DNA of 64,000 nucleotides. Source: Betaproteobacteria bacterium. GTDB taxonomy: Bacteria > Pseudomonadota > Gammaproteobacteria > Burkholderiales > Usitatibacteraceae. The position numbers and the translations under genes are program-made. Below, piece by piece: positions 52,805-61,639 of the stretch (within the stretch, counting starts at the first letter, position 1; the number at the start of each line of letters is the position of its first letter). The stretch lies in assembly GCA_016708825.1 (NCBI GenBank), contig JADJEZ010000009.1, positions 141,648 through 205,647 on the forward strand. Direction: 5' to 3'. The notes beneath the pieces are model-generated. The model searched no databases and was not told the DNA's origin. It saw only the letters and a list, made by a program, of their open reading frames with translations.

Positions 52805-53287
52805 ATGCAGGCCTCGCGCACCGCAGCACTGCAGGCCATGCCGATCTTCGGTGGCATCCGTGCCGACGTGCTCGACGGGCTCGTGGAGACGGCCAAGTCG
52901 GTGAGCGTCGCGCGCGACGAGTATTTCTTCCGCGAGGGCGACCGGGCCGAATCCATGTTCGTGCTCGAGACGGGCGAGGTCGTGCTCCTGCGCCACGGCG
53001 CGGGCAAGCCCTACGAACTCGGGCGGCTCAAGGCCGGCGATTGCTTCGGCGAAATGGCGCTCTTCGATCTCTTCCCCCGCAGCGCATCGGTGCGCGCAAT
53101 CGAGCCGTGCACCGCGATCGAGCTGTCGACGGCGAGCCTCTACCAGCTTTGCGAATCGGACCTCGAGCAGTTCGCCCTCTTCCACACGAACGTCTCGCGC
53201 GAGCTGAGCCGGCGGCTGCGCATCGCGAACGAGCAGCTCTTTCGCGTGCACATGGGCATCGGGGACGGCGAGCCGCCCTGGACTTGA
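52805..53287 (+). CDS. Stand-alone cyclic-nucleotide-binding domain protein
   Basis: A 160-residue protein consisting of one Crp-type cNMP-binding barrel: YFFREGDRAESMFVLETGEV, LKAGDCFGEMALFDLFPRSA (phosphate-binding cassette GEMALFD..RSASV), then a C-helix (LARIANEQLFRVHM). There is no helix-turn-helix, so it is not a Crp regulator by itself; partners would be needed. ATG at 52805 after GGGAGG. Divergent from the hydrolase-LuxR gene; it might sense cAMP or cyclic-di-GMP. Confidence 0.88.
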   Translation: MQASRTAALQAMPIFGGIRADVLDGLVETAKSVSVARDEYFFREGDRAESMFVLETGEVVLLRHGAGKPYELGRLKAGDCFGEMALFDLFPRSASVRAIEPCTAIELSTASLYQLCESDLEQFALFHTNVSRELSRRLRIANEQLFRVHMGIGDGEPPWT

Positions 53288-53306
53288 TGGCGCCGCACCG
53301 GCACGC

Positions 53307-53795
53307 CTACCGGTCGAACGCCTCCAGCGCCCACTTTTCCGCGGCATTCTCGCCGCGGTGCCGGCCCAGTTCCGGTTCGAGATCCTGGCCTCCGAGATCG
53401 AATCCCAGGTGATCGCGCATGTGCGCGAGCACCGCTCCCACGGCCGCCCTTTCCAGCGTGGCGGAGCCCTTCGACCACAGCCACGCCTCGTCGTGGCTGT
53501 CGTTGCCGAACTCGCCAACGCTCACATACGCGACCACGGAATCGGCCGAAGCCTCCCTGCCCCATCGGCGCGCAGCCTCCTCGAAGCTCGGCGCCGGGAA
53601 GACATTGCGGCCGCGGTCGAGGCGCTCGATGTCCAGGCTTCCGAGGCGCTTCCGGATCTCGCCATACAGGGCGGCGGTTACCGGCACGAGGCTCACCTCG
53701 CCGCCGAGCGGGCACACCACGGCGGACGGAAGCGCGGCTCTCCACTTCGCGAGGTCGGGCTTTCTTCCGAGGAAGGCGATCAGCTCATAGCCCAT
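53307..53795 (-). CDS. Hypothetical protein
   Basis: A 162-residue soluble protein of unknown family. The start MGYELIAFLGRKPDLAKWRA is chosen over the longer frame because it begins a regular strand-helix pattern. Later parts are LVPVTAALYGEIRKRLGSLD, SVVAYVSVGEFGNDSHDEAW and a helical C-terminus. No motif points to an activity. It follows the DUF3297 gene on the minus strand by 37 bases and faces the cNMP-binding gene tail to tail. Confidence 0.62.
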   Translation of the reverse strand: MGYELIAFLGRKPDLAKWRAALPSAVVCPLGGEVSLVPVTAALYGEIRKRLGSLDIERLDRGRNVFPAPSFEEAARRWGREASADSVVAYVSVGEFGNDSHDEAWLWSKGSATLERAAVGAVLAHMRDHLGFDLGGQDLEPELGRHRGENAAEKWALEAFDR

Positions 53796-53832
53796 GCCGG
53801 GTCGACTCGTGACTTGGGTGGCGCGAGCTTGC

Positions 53833-54080
53833 CTACTTGTAGAACGCCTCGACCGCACCCTTCAACTTGATCAGGAGCGGGTTGCCGTGCCGGTCGACTT
53901 TCTTCCCGACGGCGACCTTCACCCAGCCTTCGCTCACGCAGTACTCCTCCACGTCCTTGCGCTCGTTGCCGTTCAAGCGAATGCCGATGTCGTGCTGGAG
54001 CACGGCGGCCACGTGGTGCGGGCTGCGCGGATCCACGGCGAGGCGGTCGGGCAAGGGCGGGCGGGGGCTTCGGTGTTCAT
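53833..54080 (-). CDS. DUF3297 family protein, start frameshifted
   Basis: A roughly 82-residue DUF3297 protein. The conserved body is complete: LPDRLAVDPRSPHHVAAVLQ, DIGIRLNGNERKDVEEYCVS and GNPLLIKLKGAVEAFYK. The natural start (ATG at 54080, MNTEAPA) is one base out of frame with the body. The C/G run at 54059-54061 is three long where four would give MNTEAPAPPLPDRLAV, so a single base is missing. Without that correction the first in-frame start is a GTG at 54144 with an unnatural N-terminus. Function of the family is unknown. Confidence 0.82.
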
Positions 54081-54198
54081 GGGGCGCTCTGGAATCGGAA
54101 TCCCGCGAATCTAGCGCACTTTCGCGTCGCAAGCGTGGGGCCACCCTTCTGATTCGCGTCGATAGCCTCGGTTTCCCCGCGGCGATGGCGATCGTCGA

Positions 54199-55260
54199 CT
54201 AGTGTCCGAACGCCTGCACCACGCGGCGCACGAAGCCCGCGGAATGCGCCCCGTCGAGCCAGCGGGTGACGACCACCGCTTCGTGGTCCGGATCGATCCA
54301 CACCAGGTGGCCACCGGCGCCGAACATGAACCAGCTCGCGCGCGAGGCGTCGGCGAACAGGCGCCCGTCGCGGTTGAGCCAGGTGAGCCAGCCGTAGAAC
54401 GGTGCGACCGCGCAGGGTTCGTGCAGGCCCTGCACCCAATCACGGGGGATCAACTGCCGGCCGCCGTGCGCGCCGCCGTCCAGCAGCAGTTGGCCGATCC
54501 TCGCCTGGTCGCGCGCACTGATCGAAACACCCCCGCCCCAGTGCGTGCCGCCGGGGACCGATTGCATCCGCCGGCCGTCGATCTCCACCCAGGCGTCGTC
54601 GTAGCCTTCCCAGCGGAAATCCTTCCCTCCACCGATGGGCTCGAGAACGGTCTCGACGAACACCTCCGGAAGCGCGCGCCTGAAAAGGTGCAGGAGTGCC
54701 AGCGAGAGCTGGTTGATGCGGACATCGTTGTATTCCCAATAGCTGCCGGGCTCGCGAAGCGCGCGAAGCTCGCCCTTCTTTCCCTCGGGCGGCTTGGGGT
54801 CGTGGGAGACGCGCCGGAAGTGCTCCACCTGCTCGGGCATGCCGAAGCATTCGCCCTGCCATTCGCTGGTCTGGGTGAGGAGGTGCTCCCAGGTGATGGC
54901 TCGGTTGTGCGCGGAACCGAAGCCGATGCCCGGCAGGCGATCGTTCACCTTTTCCGCAGGATCGAGAAGGCCTCGTGCATGCGCGATGCCCGCGAGCAGC
55001 GCGAGGTAGGTCTTCGCGACGCTGAAGGTCTGGTCCGCGCGATCGGGCTCGCCCCAGGCGGCGACTTCCTCACCGCGCACGCGAATGACGCCGGATACGC
55101 CGCCGCGCGTATGCACCGGCCCGCGCAGGCGGTTGAAGGGCGGCGGGTCGTCGTGGTGGACGCCCCAGCGCGCAAGGTCGTCCGCCGGATCGCGGGGCCA
55201 GGGGATTTCGTGCGATTGCGCAAAAGTGACTGCTTCGTTGAACGGCATCATGACGCTCAT
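54199..55260 (-). CDS. Serine hydrolase of the class C beta-lactamase fold
   Basis: A 353-residue penicillin-binding-protein-like hydrolase. The nucleophile motif SxxK is in QTFSVAKTYLALLAGIA, the YxN motif is in SYWEYNDVRINQLSLAL, and a third motif is near GAGGHLVWIDPDHEAVVVTR, where HxG-like residues replace KTG. It lacks an obvious signal peptide, so it may be cytoplasmic or an esterase rather than a drug-resistance enzyme. ATG 55260 and a second ATG at 55251 are both possible. Divergent from the FKBP gene. Confidence 0.85.
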   Translation of the reverse strand: MSVMMPFNEAVTFAQSHEIPWPRDPADDLARWGVHHDDPPPFNRLRGPVHTRGGVSGVIRVRGEEVAAWGEPDRADQTFSVAKTYLALLAGIAHARGLLDPAEKVNDRLPGIGFGSAHNRAITWEHLLTQTSEWQGECFGMPEQVEHFRRVSHDPKPPEGKKGELRALREPGSYWEYNDVRINQLSLALLHLFRRALPEVFVETVLEPIGGGKDFRWEGYDDAWVEIDGRRMQSVPGGTHWGGGVSISARDQARIGQLLLDGGAHGGRQLIPRDWVQGLHEPCAVAPFYGWLTWLNRDGRLFADASRASWFMFGAGGHLVWIDPDHEAVVVTRWLDGAHSAGFVRRVVQAFGH

Positions 55261-55286
55261 TATAGGTATCTACCCGCTCACTCCGT

Positions 55287-55292
55287 TAAAAT
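55287..55292 (+). promoter_or_regulatory. Candidate -10 element of the FKBP gene
   Basis: TAAAAT lies about 42 bases before the FKBP start in the divergent gap, within TTAAAATCC. TATAGGT and ACCTATA at 55261 and 55306 form a loose inverted repeat around it. No clear -35. Confidence 0.4.
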
Positions 55293-55333
55293 CCCACTAT
55301 CCATGACCTATACGCCAAGCATCGGAGGAACTC

Positions 55334-55678
55334 ATGACTGAACTGCAGAAGATCGACGTGGTGGTGGGGACGGGCGCCGAGTCGCGCCCCGGAGCGGTGA
55401 CGGTGCACTACACGGGGTGGCTGCACGACCCCGCGCAGCCCGACGGCCACGGCAAGAAGTTCGACAGCTCCGTCGACCGCGGCTCGCCCTTCGACTTCCG
55501 CCTCGGCGCCGGGCAGGTGATCCGGGGCTGGGACGAGGGCGTGGCGGGCATGAAGGTGGGCGGCAAGCGCACGCTCGTGATCCCGCCGGAAATGGGATAC
55601 GGCGCGCGCGGCGCAGGTGGCGTCATCCCGCCCAATGCCACGCTCGTCTTCGACGTGGAACTCATCGCCGTCGGCTGA
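55334..55678 (+). CDS. FKBP-type peptidyl-prolyl isomerase
   Basis: A 114-residue single-domain FKBP that catalyses proline cis-trans isomerisation, in the cytoplasm as there is no signal. The active-site residues are visible in VTVHYTGWLHD, KKFDSSVDRGSPFDFRLGAG, QVIRGWDEGVAGMKVGGKRT, MGYGARGAGGVIPPNATLVF, with Tyr, Phe, Asp, Val/Ile, Trp and Phe of the binding pocket. GGAGGA precedes ATG 55334. The ferritin-like gene follows 89 bases later. Confidence 0.94.
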   Translation: MTELQKIDVVVGTGAESRPGAVTVHYTGWLHDPAQPDGHGKKFDSSVDRGSPFDFRLGAGQVIRGWDEGVAGMKVGGKRTLVIPPEMGYGARGAGGVIPPNATLVFDVELIAVG

Positions 55679-55767
55679 GGGTCCACACCAGGTCGCCCGG
55701 GATTGCCTTTCATCAAACCCGCTCACGCCCGCGTGAAAGGGCGCGTTGCACCCTAGAGGGAGAAACC

Positions 55768-56316
55768 ATGCCCACCAAACTCGACTATTCCACGCTCTCG
55801 CTGATGGACGCGCTCGATCTGGCCACGCTGATCGAGATCGAGGCCTTCAAGCGCTACACGCAGTTCGCCGACCGGCTCGGAATCCGCACCGACGACGACG
55901 CGGCTTCGGTGTTCCTGTCCATGGCCGGCAACGAGAAGAAGCACGGCGACCAGATCGCCGAGCGCCGGCACGCTCTTTTCGGCGAGCAGAAACCGAATGT
56001 CACGCTCAGCGACATCTTCGACGTGGAGGCCCCGGACTTCGGCGCGCCCAGCCAGAACATGTCCCCGCTCAAGGCGTACTGGGTGGCATTGTCTTCCGAG
56101 AAGAAGGCCTTCTCGTTCTACGACAATGCGCTGCGCTACGTGACGCACCCGGAAGTGAAGGCGCTGTTCGAGGAACTGCGCGAGGAAGAGGCCGAGCACG
56201 TCGAAATGGTCGAGAAAATGATCGCGAAGCTGCCGGCGTCGGCCAAGGTCGACCTCGAGGATGAGGACGAAGACGCGCTTCCGTACCGGGAAGGCCGCAT
56301 CCATCCGGCTTCCTAG
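55768..56316 (+). CDS. Ferritin/rubrerythrin-like di-iron protein
   Basis: A 182-residue four-helix di-iron protein. The two-helix carboxylate motifs are LATLIEIEAFKRYTQFADRL and AGNEKKHGDQIAERRHALFG in the first pair, and SSEKKAFSFYDNALRYV with EELREEEAEHVEMVEKMIAK in the second, giving the pattern E ... EKKH ... E ... EEAEH of rubrerythrin-type proteins. No rubredoxin domain is attached. It may store iron or reduce peroxide. RBS GAGGGAGA precedes ATG 55768; it ends seven bases before selO. Confidence 0.88.
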   Translation: MPTKLDYSTLSLMDALDLATLIEIEAFKRYTQFADRLGIRTDDDAASVFLSMAGNEKKHGDQIAERRHALFGEQKPNVTLSDIFDVEAPDFGAPSQNMSPLKAYWVALSSEKKAFSFYDNALRYVTHPEVKALFEELREEEAEHVEMVEKMIAKLPASAKVDLEDEDEDALPYREGRIHPAS

Positions 56317-56322
56317 GCTGCA

Positions 56323-57825
56323 GTGACCGCCACCGCGTTCACCTTCGACAACTCGTACGCCCGCGACCTCGAGGGTTTCTACGTCCCCTGGCAGCCGGCT
56401 GTCGCCCCGGAGCCACGCCTCGTCTTCCTGAACCGCCCGCTGGCCGAGGAACTCGCGCTTCCGATCGCGTCGATGGACGACGCCGCACTTGCCGCGACTT
56501 TCACCGGCAACGCGCTGCCCGAGGGCGCGCAACCCATCGCCCAGGTGTATGCGGGCCACCAGTTCGGCGGATTCTCTCCGCGGCTCGGCGACGGGCGCGC
56601 GCTCCTGGTCGGCGAGGTTATCGACCGGCACGGACGCCGTCGTGACATCGCCTTCAAGGGTTCCGGCCGCACGCCCTTCGCGCGCAACGGCGACGGCAAG
56701 GCCGCGGTGGGGCCGATGCTGCGCGAGGTACTGATCGGCGAGGCCATGCACGCGCTGGGCATCCCGACCACGCGGGCACTCGCGGTGGCGGCCACGGGCG
56801 CGCCGGTGGCCCGCGACGAGATGCTCCCGGGCGCAGTGCTCACCCGCGTCGCGGCGAGCCACATCCGCGTGGGCACCTTCCAGTACTTCGCCACGAGCGG
56901 CGAGGAAGGCGACGTGCGCAAGCTCGCCGAGTACACGATCGCCCGCCACGACCCCGAACTGGCCGGCTCGCCGCGGCCGTTCCTCGCGCTGCTCGATGCG
57001 GTTTCGCAGCGCCAGGCGGCCCTCATCGCGCAGTGGATGAACGTGGGCTTCATCCACGGCGTCATGAACACCGACAACATGGCGCTCTCCGGCGAGACGA
57101 TCGACTACGGGCCCTGCGCGTTCATGGAGGCCTACGACCCCGCGACCGTGTTCAGCTCCATCGACCAGTACGGGCGCTACGCCTACCGGAACCAGCCCGA
57201 CATCGCGCTCTGGAACCTGACGCGATTTGCAGAGGCGCTGCTGCCCCTGATCGACGACGATCCGGAGCAGGCGGTCGCGATGGTGACGGAGGTGCTCAAC
57301 GCTTTCGCGGGTCGCTACCGCACGCACCTGCTGCGCGGGCAACGGGCGAAGTTGGGCCTCGTGCGGGGCGAGCCTGCTGACGATGCAAGCGACGCTGCGC
57401 TGGCCGAGGATTGGCTGGCGGTCCTGCACGCAGGAAAAGTGGACTTCACGCTGGGGTGGCGACGGCTGGCCGATGCTGCGGCCGGTAGCGACTCGCCGCT
57501 GCGAGCCCTATTCGCCGATCCGCGTGCGCCCGAGGATTGGCTCGTGCGATGGCGGGCGCGGTGCACGAGCGAGGATAGCGGTAAGCCTGAGGTTGGTTCC
57601 GGCCGTGCCGAGGCGATGCGGCGCGTGAACCCGATCGTGATCCCGCGCAACCATCGTGTGGAAGAGGCGCTGGCGGCGGCTTCGGACGAGGGTGATCTTG
57701 CGCCGTTCGAGCGCTTGCTCGATGCGGTGCGAAGGCCGTTCGATGAGGCGCTTGCGGCGTCGCCCTATGCCGAACCGGCGCCGGTCGAAGTCACGGCCCG
57801 CTACCAGACGTTCTGCGGAACGTGA
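56323..57825 (+). CDS. selO: Protein adenylyltransferase SelO (YdiU/UPF0061)
   Basis: A 500-residue pseudokinase that transfers AMP to proteins and responds to oxidative stress. Family blocks: GHQFGGFSPRLGDGRALLVG, DIAFKGSGRTPFARNGDGKA (ATP-binding), VRVAASHIRVGTFQYFA region, and MNTDNMALSGETIDYGPCAF (metal-binding Asn/Asp). The C-terminus YQTFCGT has the conserved cysteine that is selenocysteine in animals. GTG start at 56323, seven bases after the ferritin-like stop, so probably co-transcribed; both could serve oxidative stress defence. Confidence 0.94.
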   Translation: MTATAFTFDNSYARDLEGFYVPWQPAVAPEPRLVFLNRPLAEELALPIASMDDAALAATFTGNALPEGAQPIAQVYAGHQFGGFSPRLGDGRALLVGEVIDRHGRRRDIAFKGSGRTPFARNGDGKAAVGPMLREVLIGEAMHALGIPTTRALAVAATGAPVARDEMLPGAVLTRVAASHIRVGTFQYFATSGEEGDVRKLAEYTIARHDPELAGSPRPFLALLDAVSQRQAALIAQWMNVGFIHGVMNTDNMALSGETIDYGPCAFMEAYDPATVFSSIDQYGRYAYRNQPDIALWNLTRFAEALLPLIDDDPEQAVAMVTEVLNAFAGRYRTHLLRGQRAKLGLVRGEPADDASDAALAEDWLAVLHAGKVDFTLGWRRLADAAAGSDSPLRALFADPRAPEDWLVRWRARCTSEDSGKPEVGSGRAEAMRRVNPIVIPRNHRVEEALAAASDEGDLAPFERLLDAVRRPFDEALAASPYAEPAPVEVTARYQTFCGT

Positions 57826-57867
57826 GACTGAGCATTCCGTTCCGCCACCCCGCCGCCCGCCGCATCG

Positions 57868-59480
57868 GTGCGTCGGAGGATAGAATGGCCGGATGCCGCA
57901 CGCGAGCCGCCCGATTACCGCTCTGCCGCTCTCCTCACAGCGGCCATCGTCGGGTGCCCGATCGTCGCCGCCGCCCGAGGCGGTGACCTGGACACGACGT
58001 ACGGCTCCGCAGGGTTCGCCAGCCTGCCGTCCGGCTCCATCGTGGCATTCGTGCCGGGCAGCGACGGATCGAGTATTGCAGCGATTGACCAGCGCCTGCG
58101 TGGGATGGGGCCCTCGATCCGGCCTTTGGCACCGCGGGCACCGTCGCCCGGACTCCAGGTTTCCCCGTCGTGCTGCAGGCGCTGGCCCCAGACCGGACGG
58201 CTGTGGCCGGCGCGGGCCTCGTGTCAGCGGTTGCGCGTCGCCGACACCCGCGGCCGACGGCCCGCCATTCGGCAGCGCGGGGGTGTGGGAATCGGGGAAG
58301 TACGAGTCGATCACCAGCGTGAACTTGGCTGCGCCGCGGACGGCCGGATCCGGTCCGCGTTATCGCTGTCATGGAGTTGGACCTGCCGCTGATCGCCCGT
58401 CTGGGCCCCGATGGCAACCTCGACCCGGCATACGGCGTGGCGGGTATGGCGCCGTCGCCCTTCCCGGTTCCTTATGACCCGCCCGTCTCGGCCATTCTCG
58501 ACGACGGGTCCATGGTCATCGCGCGCTACGCGCCGACATCCCAAGGCTACGAGGTCTGGTCGGACGCGGCCGGACGATCTACCGTCGGGCGACGGGACCC
58601 GAGAGGCTGCAGTGGCCAGCCCCGCGTACTACGGCTTCCGGACGAACGTGTTCGGCGATGGCGTCACACAGCCGCCGATCCTATTCGCAGCGACCGCGCG
58701 ATCGTCGGGCGCTACCGAGCGACGGCAGGCCCCTGCTCGGGTTCGGGGTCGAAGGCGTCTTGCAAGTCGAGGTGCCGTCACCTCCGGCAATCGCTGCTCC
58801 CGACCGGGGGCTGCTCCTCGTGGCGGATGGCTACTTCCCTCTCGCCCACATTCTCATCAAGCTCGACGAGGCCGGGAACCCCGATCCCGCCTTCGGCACT
58901 GCGGGTGTCCGCGACCTTTCGACGAGTCCGCCTTCCCATGTCATCGCTCGCGTATCGATGGTGCAGGACGGTTACGCCTTGCTAGCCGGCGCCTCGTGCA
59001 TCGGCGACGTCAATTCATCTCCGGGTTCGTCGAGCGCCTCGTCGCCGGGGACGTGGTCGAGTTCTACCACGCGGCCATTACTTCATGGCCGCGGAGACTC
59101 GGAGTCGCGCGGCCTGCAGGCGGGGAGGCGGGGCTGGATACGTACCGGCGCGAGCTACCGCCCCGGCGGTACAGCGCCGCTTTGCCGCTTTAGGGACACC
59201 CGGCATCGGCCCGAACTCTCATCTACACAGCGAGCCGAAGAATGCGCTCGTGAACACGATCCCGGCTGGACCTTCGAGGGGCTGGCGTTCCACGTCACGC
59301 CGGTCGTGAACGGCGCATGTACACCTGCCTTGCGGCCGGTGCATCGCCTCTACAACAACCGCTGGATGCACAACGACTCGAACCACCGGTTCGTGACCGA
59401 CACGGCACTGATCGCGTCGATGACGCAGGCCGGGTGGATCCACGAGGGTGGTGTTCGGCGAAGCCCTGACCGCAGCCTAA
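57868..59480 (+). pseudogene. Delta-60 repeat / DUF5648 exported protein, heavily frameshifted
   Basis: Remains of one exported protein spread over all three frames. Delta-60 repeat units can be read as GDLDTTYGSAGFASLPSGSI (~57985), LDPAFGTAGTVARTPG (~58113), LGPDGNLDPAYGVAGMAPSP (~58405) and LDEAGNPDPAFGTAGVRDLS (~58860). The C-terminal half matches DUF5648: GFVERLVAGDVVEFYHAAI (~59030), DPGWTFEGLAFHVTP (~59260) and VHRLYNNRWMHNDSNHRFVT (~59340). At least five frame changes are needed, so it cannot make a normal product. The start lies near 57868 and is uncertain; the N-terminal hydrophobic segment LLTAAIVGCPIVAAA looks like a signal. Codon use is less biased than in neighbours. Confidence 0.72.
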
Positions 59481-59758
59481 CTGTGCGCAGCCGCCTTAAT
59501 GCGCCTCGACTTGGGCCAGCGACTCGATCACCTGTACACGGCGCGAAAGCGCCCCGTGGACGGAGTCGAAGTCGGCGGTCTTTCGATTGCGCGCTCCGTC
59601 CGTTTCAGGATCGCGGGGCGGATCTCACGGATTGGGCGATGGCGGAGCTTCGGTGAACGGTTTCATCGCGACCATGATTGCGGAATCAGGTTGAAGAGCG
59701 GCCTCCATTCGCGAGCGCGAGCGGCGATAATGTTTCGGACACCACACGGAGAAGCCCG

Positions 59759-60385
59759 ATGACCATCCAACTGCACGCCTTCGACACCCCCAACGGCCGC
59801 AAGATCAGCGTGGCACTCGAGGAAATGGGGCTTCCCTACGACGTGACGATCGTCGACATCCGCAAGGGCGACCAGCACGAACCCGCGTTCCTGAAGCTGA
59901 GCCCCAACGGCAAGATCCCCGCCATCCTCGATCCGGACGGACCCGAGGGCAAGCCGGTGAGCGTCTTCGAGTCGGGCGCGATCCTCATCTACCTGGGCGA
60001 GAAGACGGGCAAGTTCTGGCCCAAGACGCTCGCGTCGCGCATCCCGGTGCTGGAGTGGCTCATGTTCCAGCACGGCGGCTTCGGGCCGATCCCCGGGCAG
60101 GTGCACCACTTCCTGACGGTGGAGAACGAGGCGGACCGCCGCTACGGCCTGGAGCGCTATTCCAAGGAAACGCGGCGGCTCTATGGCGTGATGGACCGTC
60201 GGCTGGCCGATCGGAGCTACTTCGCGGATGAACTGTCGATTGCCGACTTCGCGATCCTGGGGTGGGCGTGGCGGCACGAGCGGCACAAGGTGGACCTGGC
60301 GGACTATCCGAACGTGAAGCGGTGGTACGAGGCGATGATGGCGCGGCCGGGGGTGCAGCGGGGGTTCGCGGTCAAGCTCTCCTGA
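59759..60385 (+). CDS. Glutathione S-transferase (GstB/YfcG-like)
   Basis: A 208-residue thioredoxin-fold GST of the Nu/YfcG type. The thioredoxin half has HAFDTPNGRKISVALEEMGL, NGKIPAILDPDGPEGKPVSV and FESGAILIYLGEKTGKFWPK (cis-Pro and Ser/glutathione site). The alpha half has GPIPGQVHHFLT and SYFADELSIADFAILGWAWR (the conserved N-capping box Asp). YfcG-type members have strong disulfide reductase activity. The ATG at 59759 follows GGAGAAG. Confidence 0.93.
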   Translation: MTIQLHAFDTPNGRKISVALEEMGLPYDVTIVDIRKGDQHEPAFLKLSPNGKIPAILDPDGPEGKPVSVFESGAILIYLGEKTGKFWPKTLASRIPVLEWLMFQHGGFGPIPGQVHHFLTVENEADRRYGLERYSKETRRLYGVMDRRLADRSYFADELSIADFAILGWAWRHERHKVDLADYPNVKRWYEAMMARPGVQRGFAVKLS

Positions 60386-60427
60386 GCCGGAACAGGCCGG
60401 ACGGGAACTCGCCGCCGTCGCGCGGCT

Positions 60428-60860
60428 TCAGTCGCGGAACTGCACGGCCAGCATCTCGCCCTTCGCGCAGACCTGATCCCCCGCCTCCAGCGCGAGGGCC
60501 ACGCGTACCTTCCGCCCGTCGACGCCGAGGAGCCTGCCGCGCACCACGAGTTCCGTGCCGATCGGCGTGGGAGGTAGTCCACCTTGAGCGAAGCGGTGAC
60601 GAACGCATGAAGTCGCCTCGCCTCCCATCTCGCGGCCCGCGGCGAAGGCGGCTGCCGTGGCAATCGAGGAGGGAAGCCACCATGCCGCCGTACACGTGGC
60701 CGGGCACGCCGCCGCTGAATTCGGGGGGCACCGTGAAACGCGCGACGGTCTCCTCGCCGGCCCAGTGGCTCTTCAGGTGCAGGCCGTTCGGATGGCTCCG
60801 GCCGCAACCGAAGCAGTGGCTGAAGCGCTCGGGGTAGAAGTCCTGGAAGGCGGTGGGCAC
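60428..60860 (-). pseudogene. PaaI-like hotdog thioesterase, frameshifted at three places
   Basis: A hotdog-fold acyl-CoA thioesterase. Readable fragments in order: VPTAFQDFYPERFSHCFGCG and GVPGHVYGGMVASLLDCHG (with the Asp/His catalytic region), then AAFAAGREMGGEA in a second frame, LHAFVTASLKVDYL in a third, and PTPIGTELVVRGRLLGVDGR to QFRD. Frame changes fall near 60653-60659, 60607-60616 and 60566-60573, each fixable by one or two bases. Start is probably the GTG at 60860. Three indels within about 120 bases point to decay or to very poor local sequence quality. Confidence 0.78.
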
Positions 60861-60895
60861 TCGGGCTCCGTGAGGTCGTCGTCCGGCGCCCGCGC

Positions 60896-61207
60896 TCAAT
60901 CGACGAGGATCTGCTGCGTGGGGTTGTCCACGACCACGGGGCAATCCATGTACGTGACCTGCGGCGCCGTGCCGTACTTCCCGGTGACAAAGTCGCGCCA
61001 GGCTTCGGTGTAGAGCGCCTCGGCGGCCGCGCGGCTCTCCCAGAGGTACACGCCGCCCGCGGTCATTCCGTCCTCGGAGAGCACGTAGTACTTGCGAACC
61101 AGCCCCGGCTGCGCCTGGTAGCGCGGCGCCGTGCTCTGGAAGATGGCCTTGGCCTCGTCGACCGTGAGGCGCTTGGGCAGGCGGAAGGTGGCGATGGCGG
61201 TGATCAT
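60896..61207 (-). CDS. YdhR-family putative mono-oxygenase
   Basis: A 103-residue ferredoxin-like dimeric protein of the YdhR/ABM-like family. MITAIATFRLPKRLTVDEAK, FQSTAPRYQAQPGLVRKYYV, EDGMTAGGVYLWESRAAAEA and VTYMDCPVVVDNPTQQILVD are the usual family blocks. The E. coli YdhR fold is similar to antibiotic-biosynthesis mono-oxygenases, but a substrate is not established. ATG at 61207. It is divergent from the tiny membrane protein gene and follows it with 255 bases of mostly unassigned sequence. Confidence 0.88.
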   Translation of the reverse strand: MITAIATFRLPKRLTVDEAKAIFQSTAPRYQAQPGLVRKYYVLSEDGMTAGGVYLWESRAAAEALYTEAWRDFVTGKYGTAPQVTYMDCPVVVDNPTQQILVD

Positions 61208-61462
61208 TCGGCTCTCCTGGGACGGTTTCGGGTGGGCGGGGCTTGCCGCGTCGTGGCACTCGTGGCGGTCCACCCTGAGCGATCTTCGTACCCCAAAACT
61301 CTAGCGCATCGTGGCGTTGCGGGGGGCGCAGCGGCTGCGGCCTGGACCGGAATGGGGCATTTCGGCCCCCCTTTCCTGCATTTCGTCGCTTTCGGCTCGC
61401 GGCCGGGGCGGCGGGTGCCTACAGTGGGCCCATCGACTACGCACCCATCCAAGGAGCCGACC

Positions 61463-61561
61463 ATGTTCACCACCCTCTTCGCCATCGCGACCGCCGTCTT
61501 CTTCATCGCCGTCGTCGCGGATATCGCGACCACCGTCGCCACGCCGCGCATGTACGGCTAG
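61463..61561 (+). CDS. 32-residue single-span membrane protein
   Basis: MFTTLFAIATAVFFIAVVAD followed by IATTVATPRMYG: almost the whole peptide is one hydrophobic helix with a short polar tail. AAGGAG at 61451-61456, seven bases before the ATG, is a near-ideal Shine-Dalgarno, which is the main reason for believing it. A weak hairpin lies about 27 bases after the stop. Small single-span proteins like this often modulate a larger membrane complex. Confidence 0.6.
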   Translation: MFTTLFAIATAVFFIAVVADIATTVATPRMYG

Positions 61562-61587
61562 ACGATCAGGTTCGGCGGCACCAGAGA

Positions 61588-61611
61588 GCGGGCCAGGAAT
61601 CCCCGGCCCGT
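61588..61611 (+). terminator. Weak hairpin after the small membrane protein
   Basis: GCGGGCC (61588-61594) pairs with GGCCCGT (61605-61611), one G:U, around a ten-base loop, followed by TCCTGTT. The T-run is poor, so this is a possible rather than clear terminator. Confidence 0.35.
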
Positions 61612-61639
61612 TCCTGTTGGGTCAACCAGGGCTTGGCGG

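Noticed and set aside
54199..55260. Beta-lactam resistance gene
   Set aside because: It has the serine-hydrolase SxxK and YxN motifs but no signal peptide or clear KTG box, so calling it a resistance enzyme is not supported.
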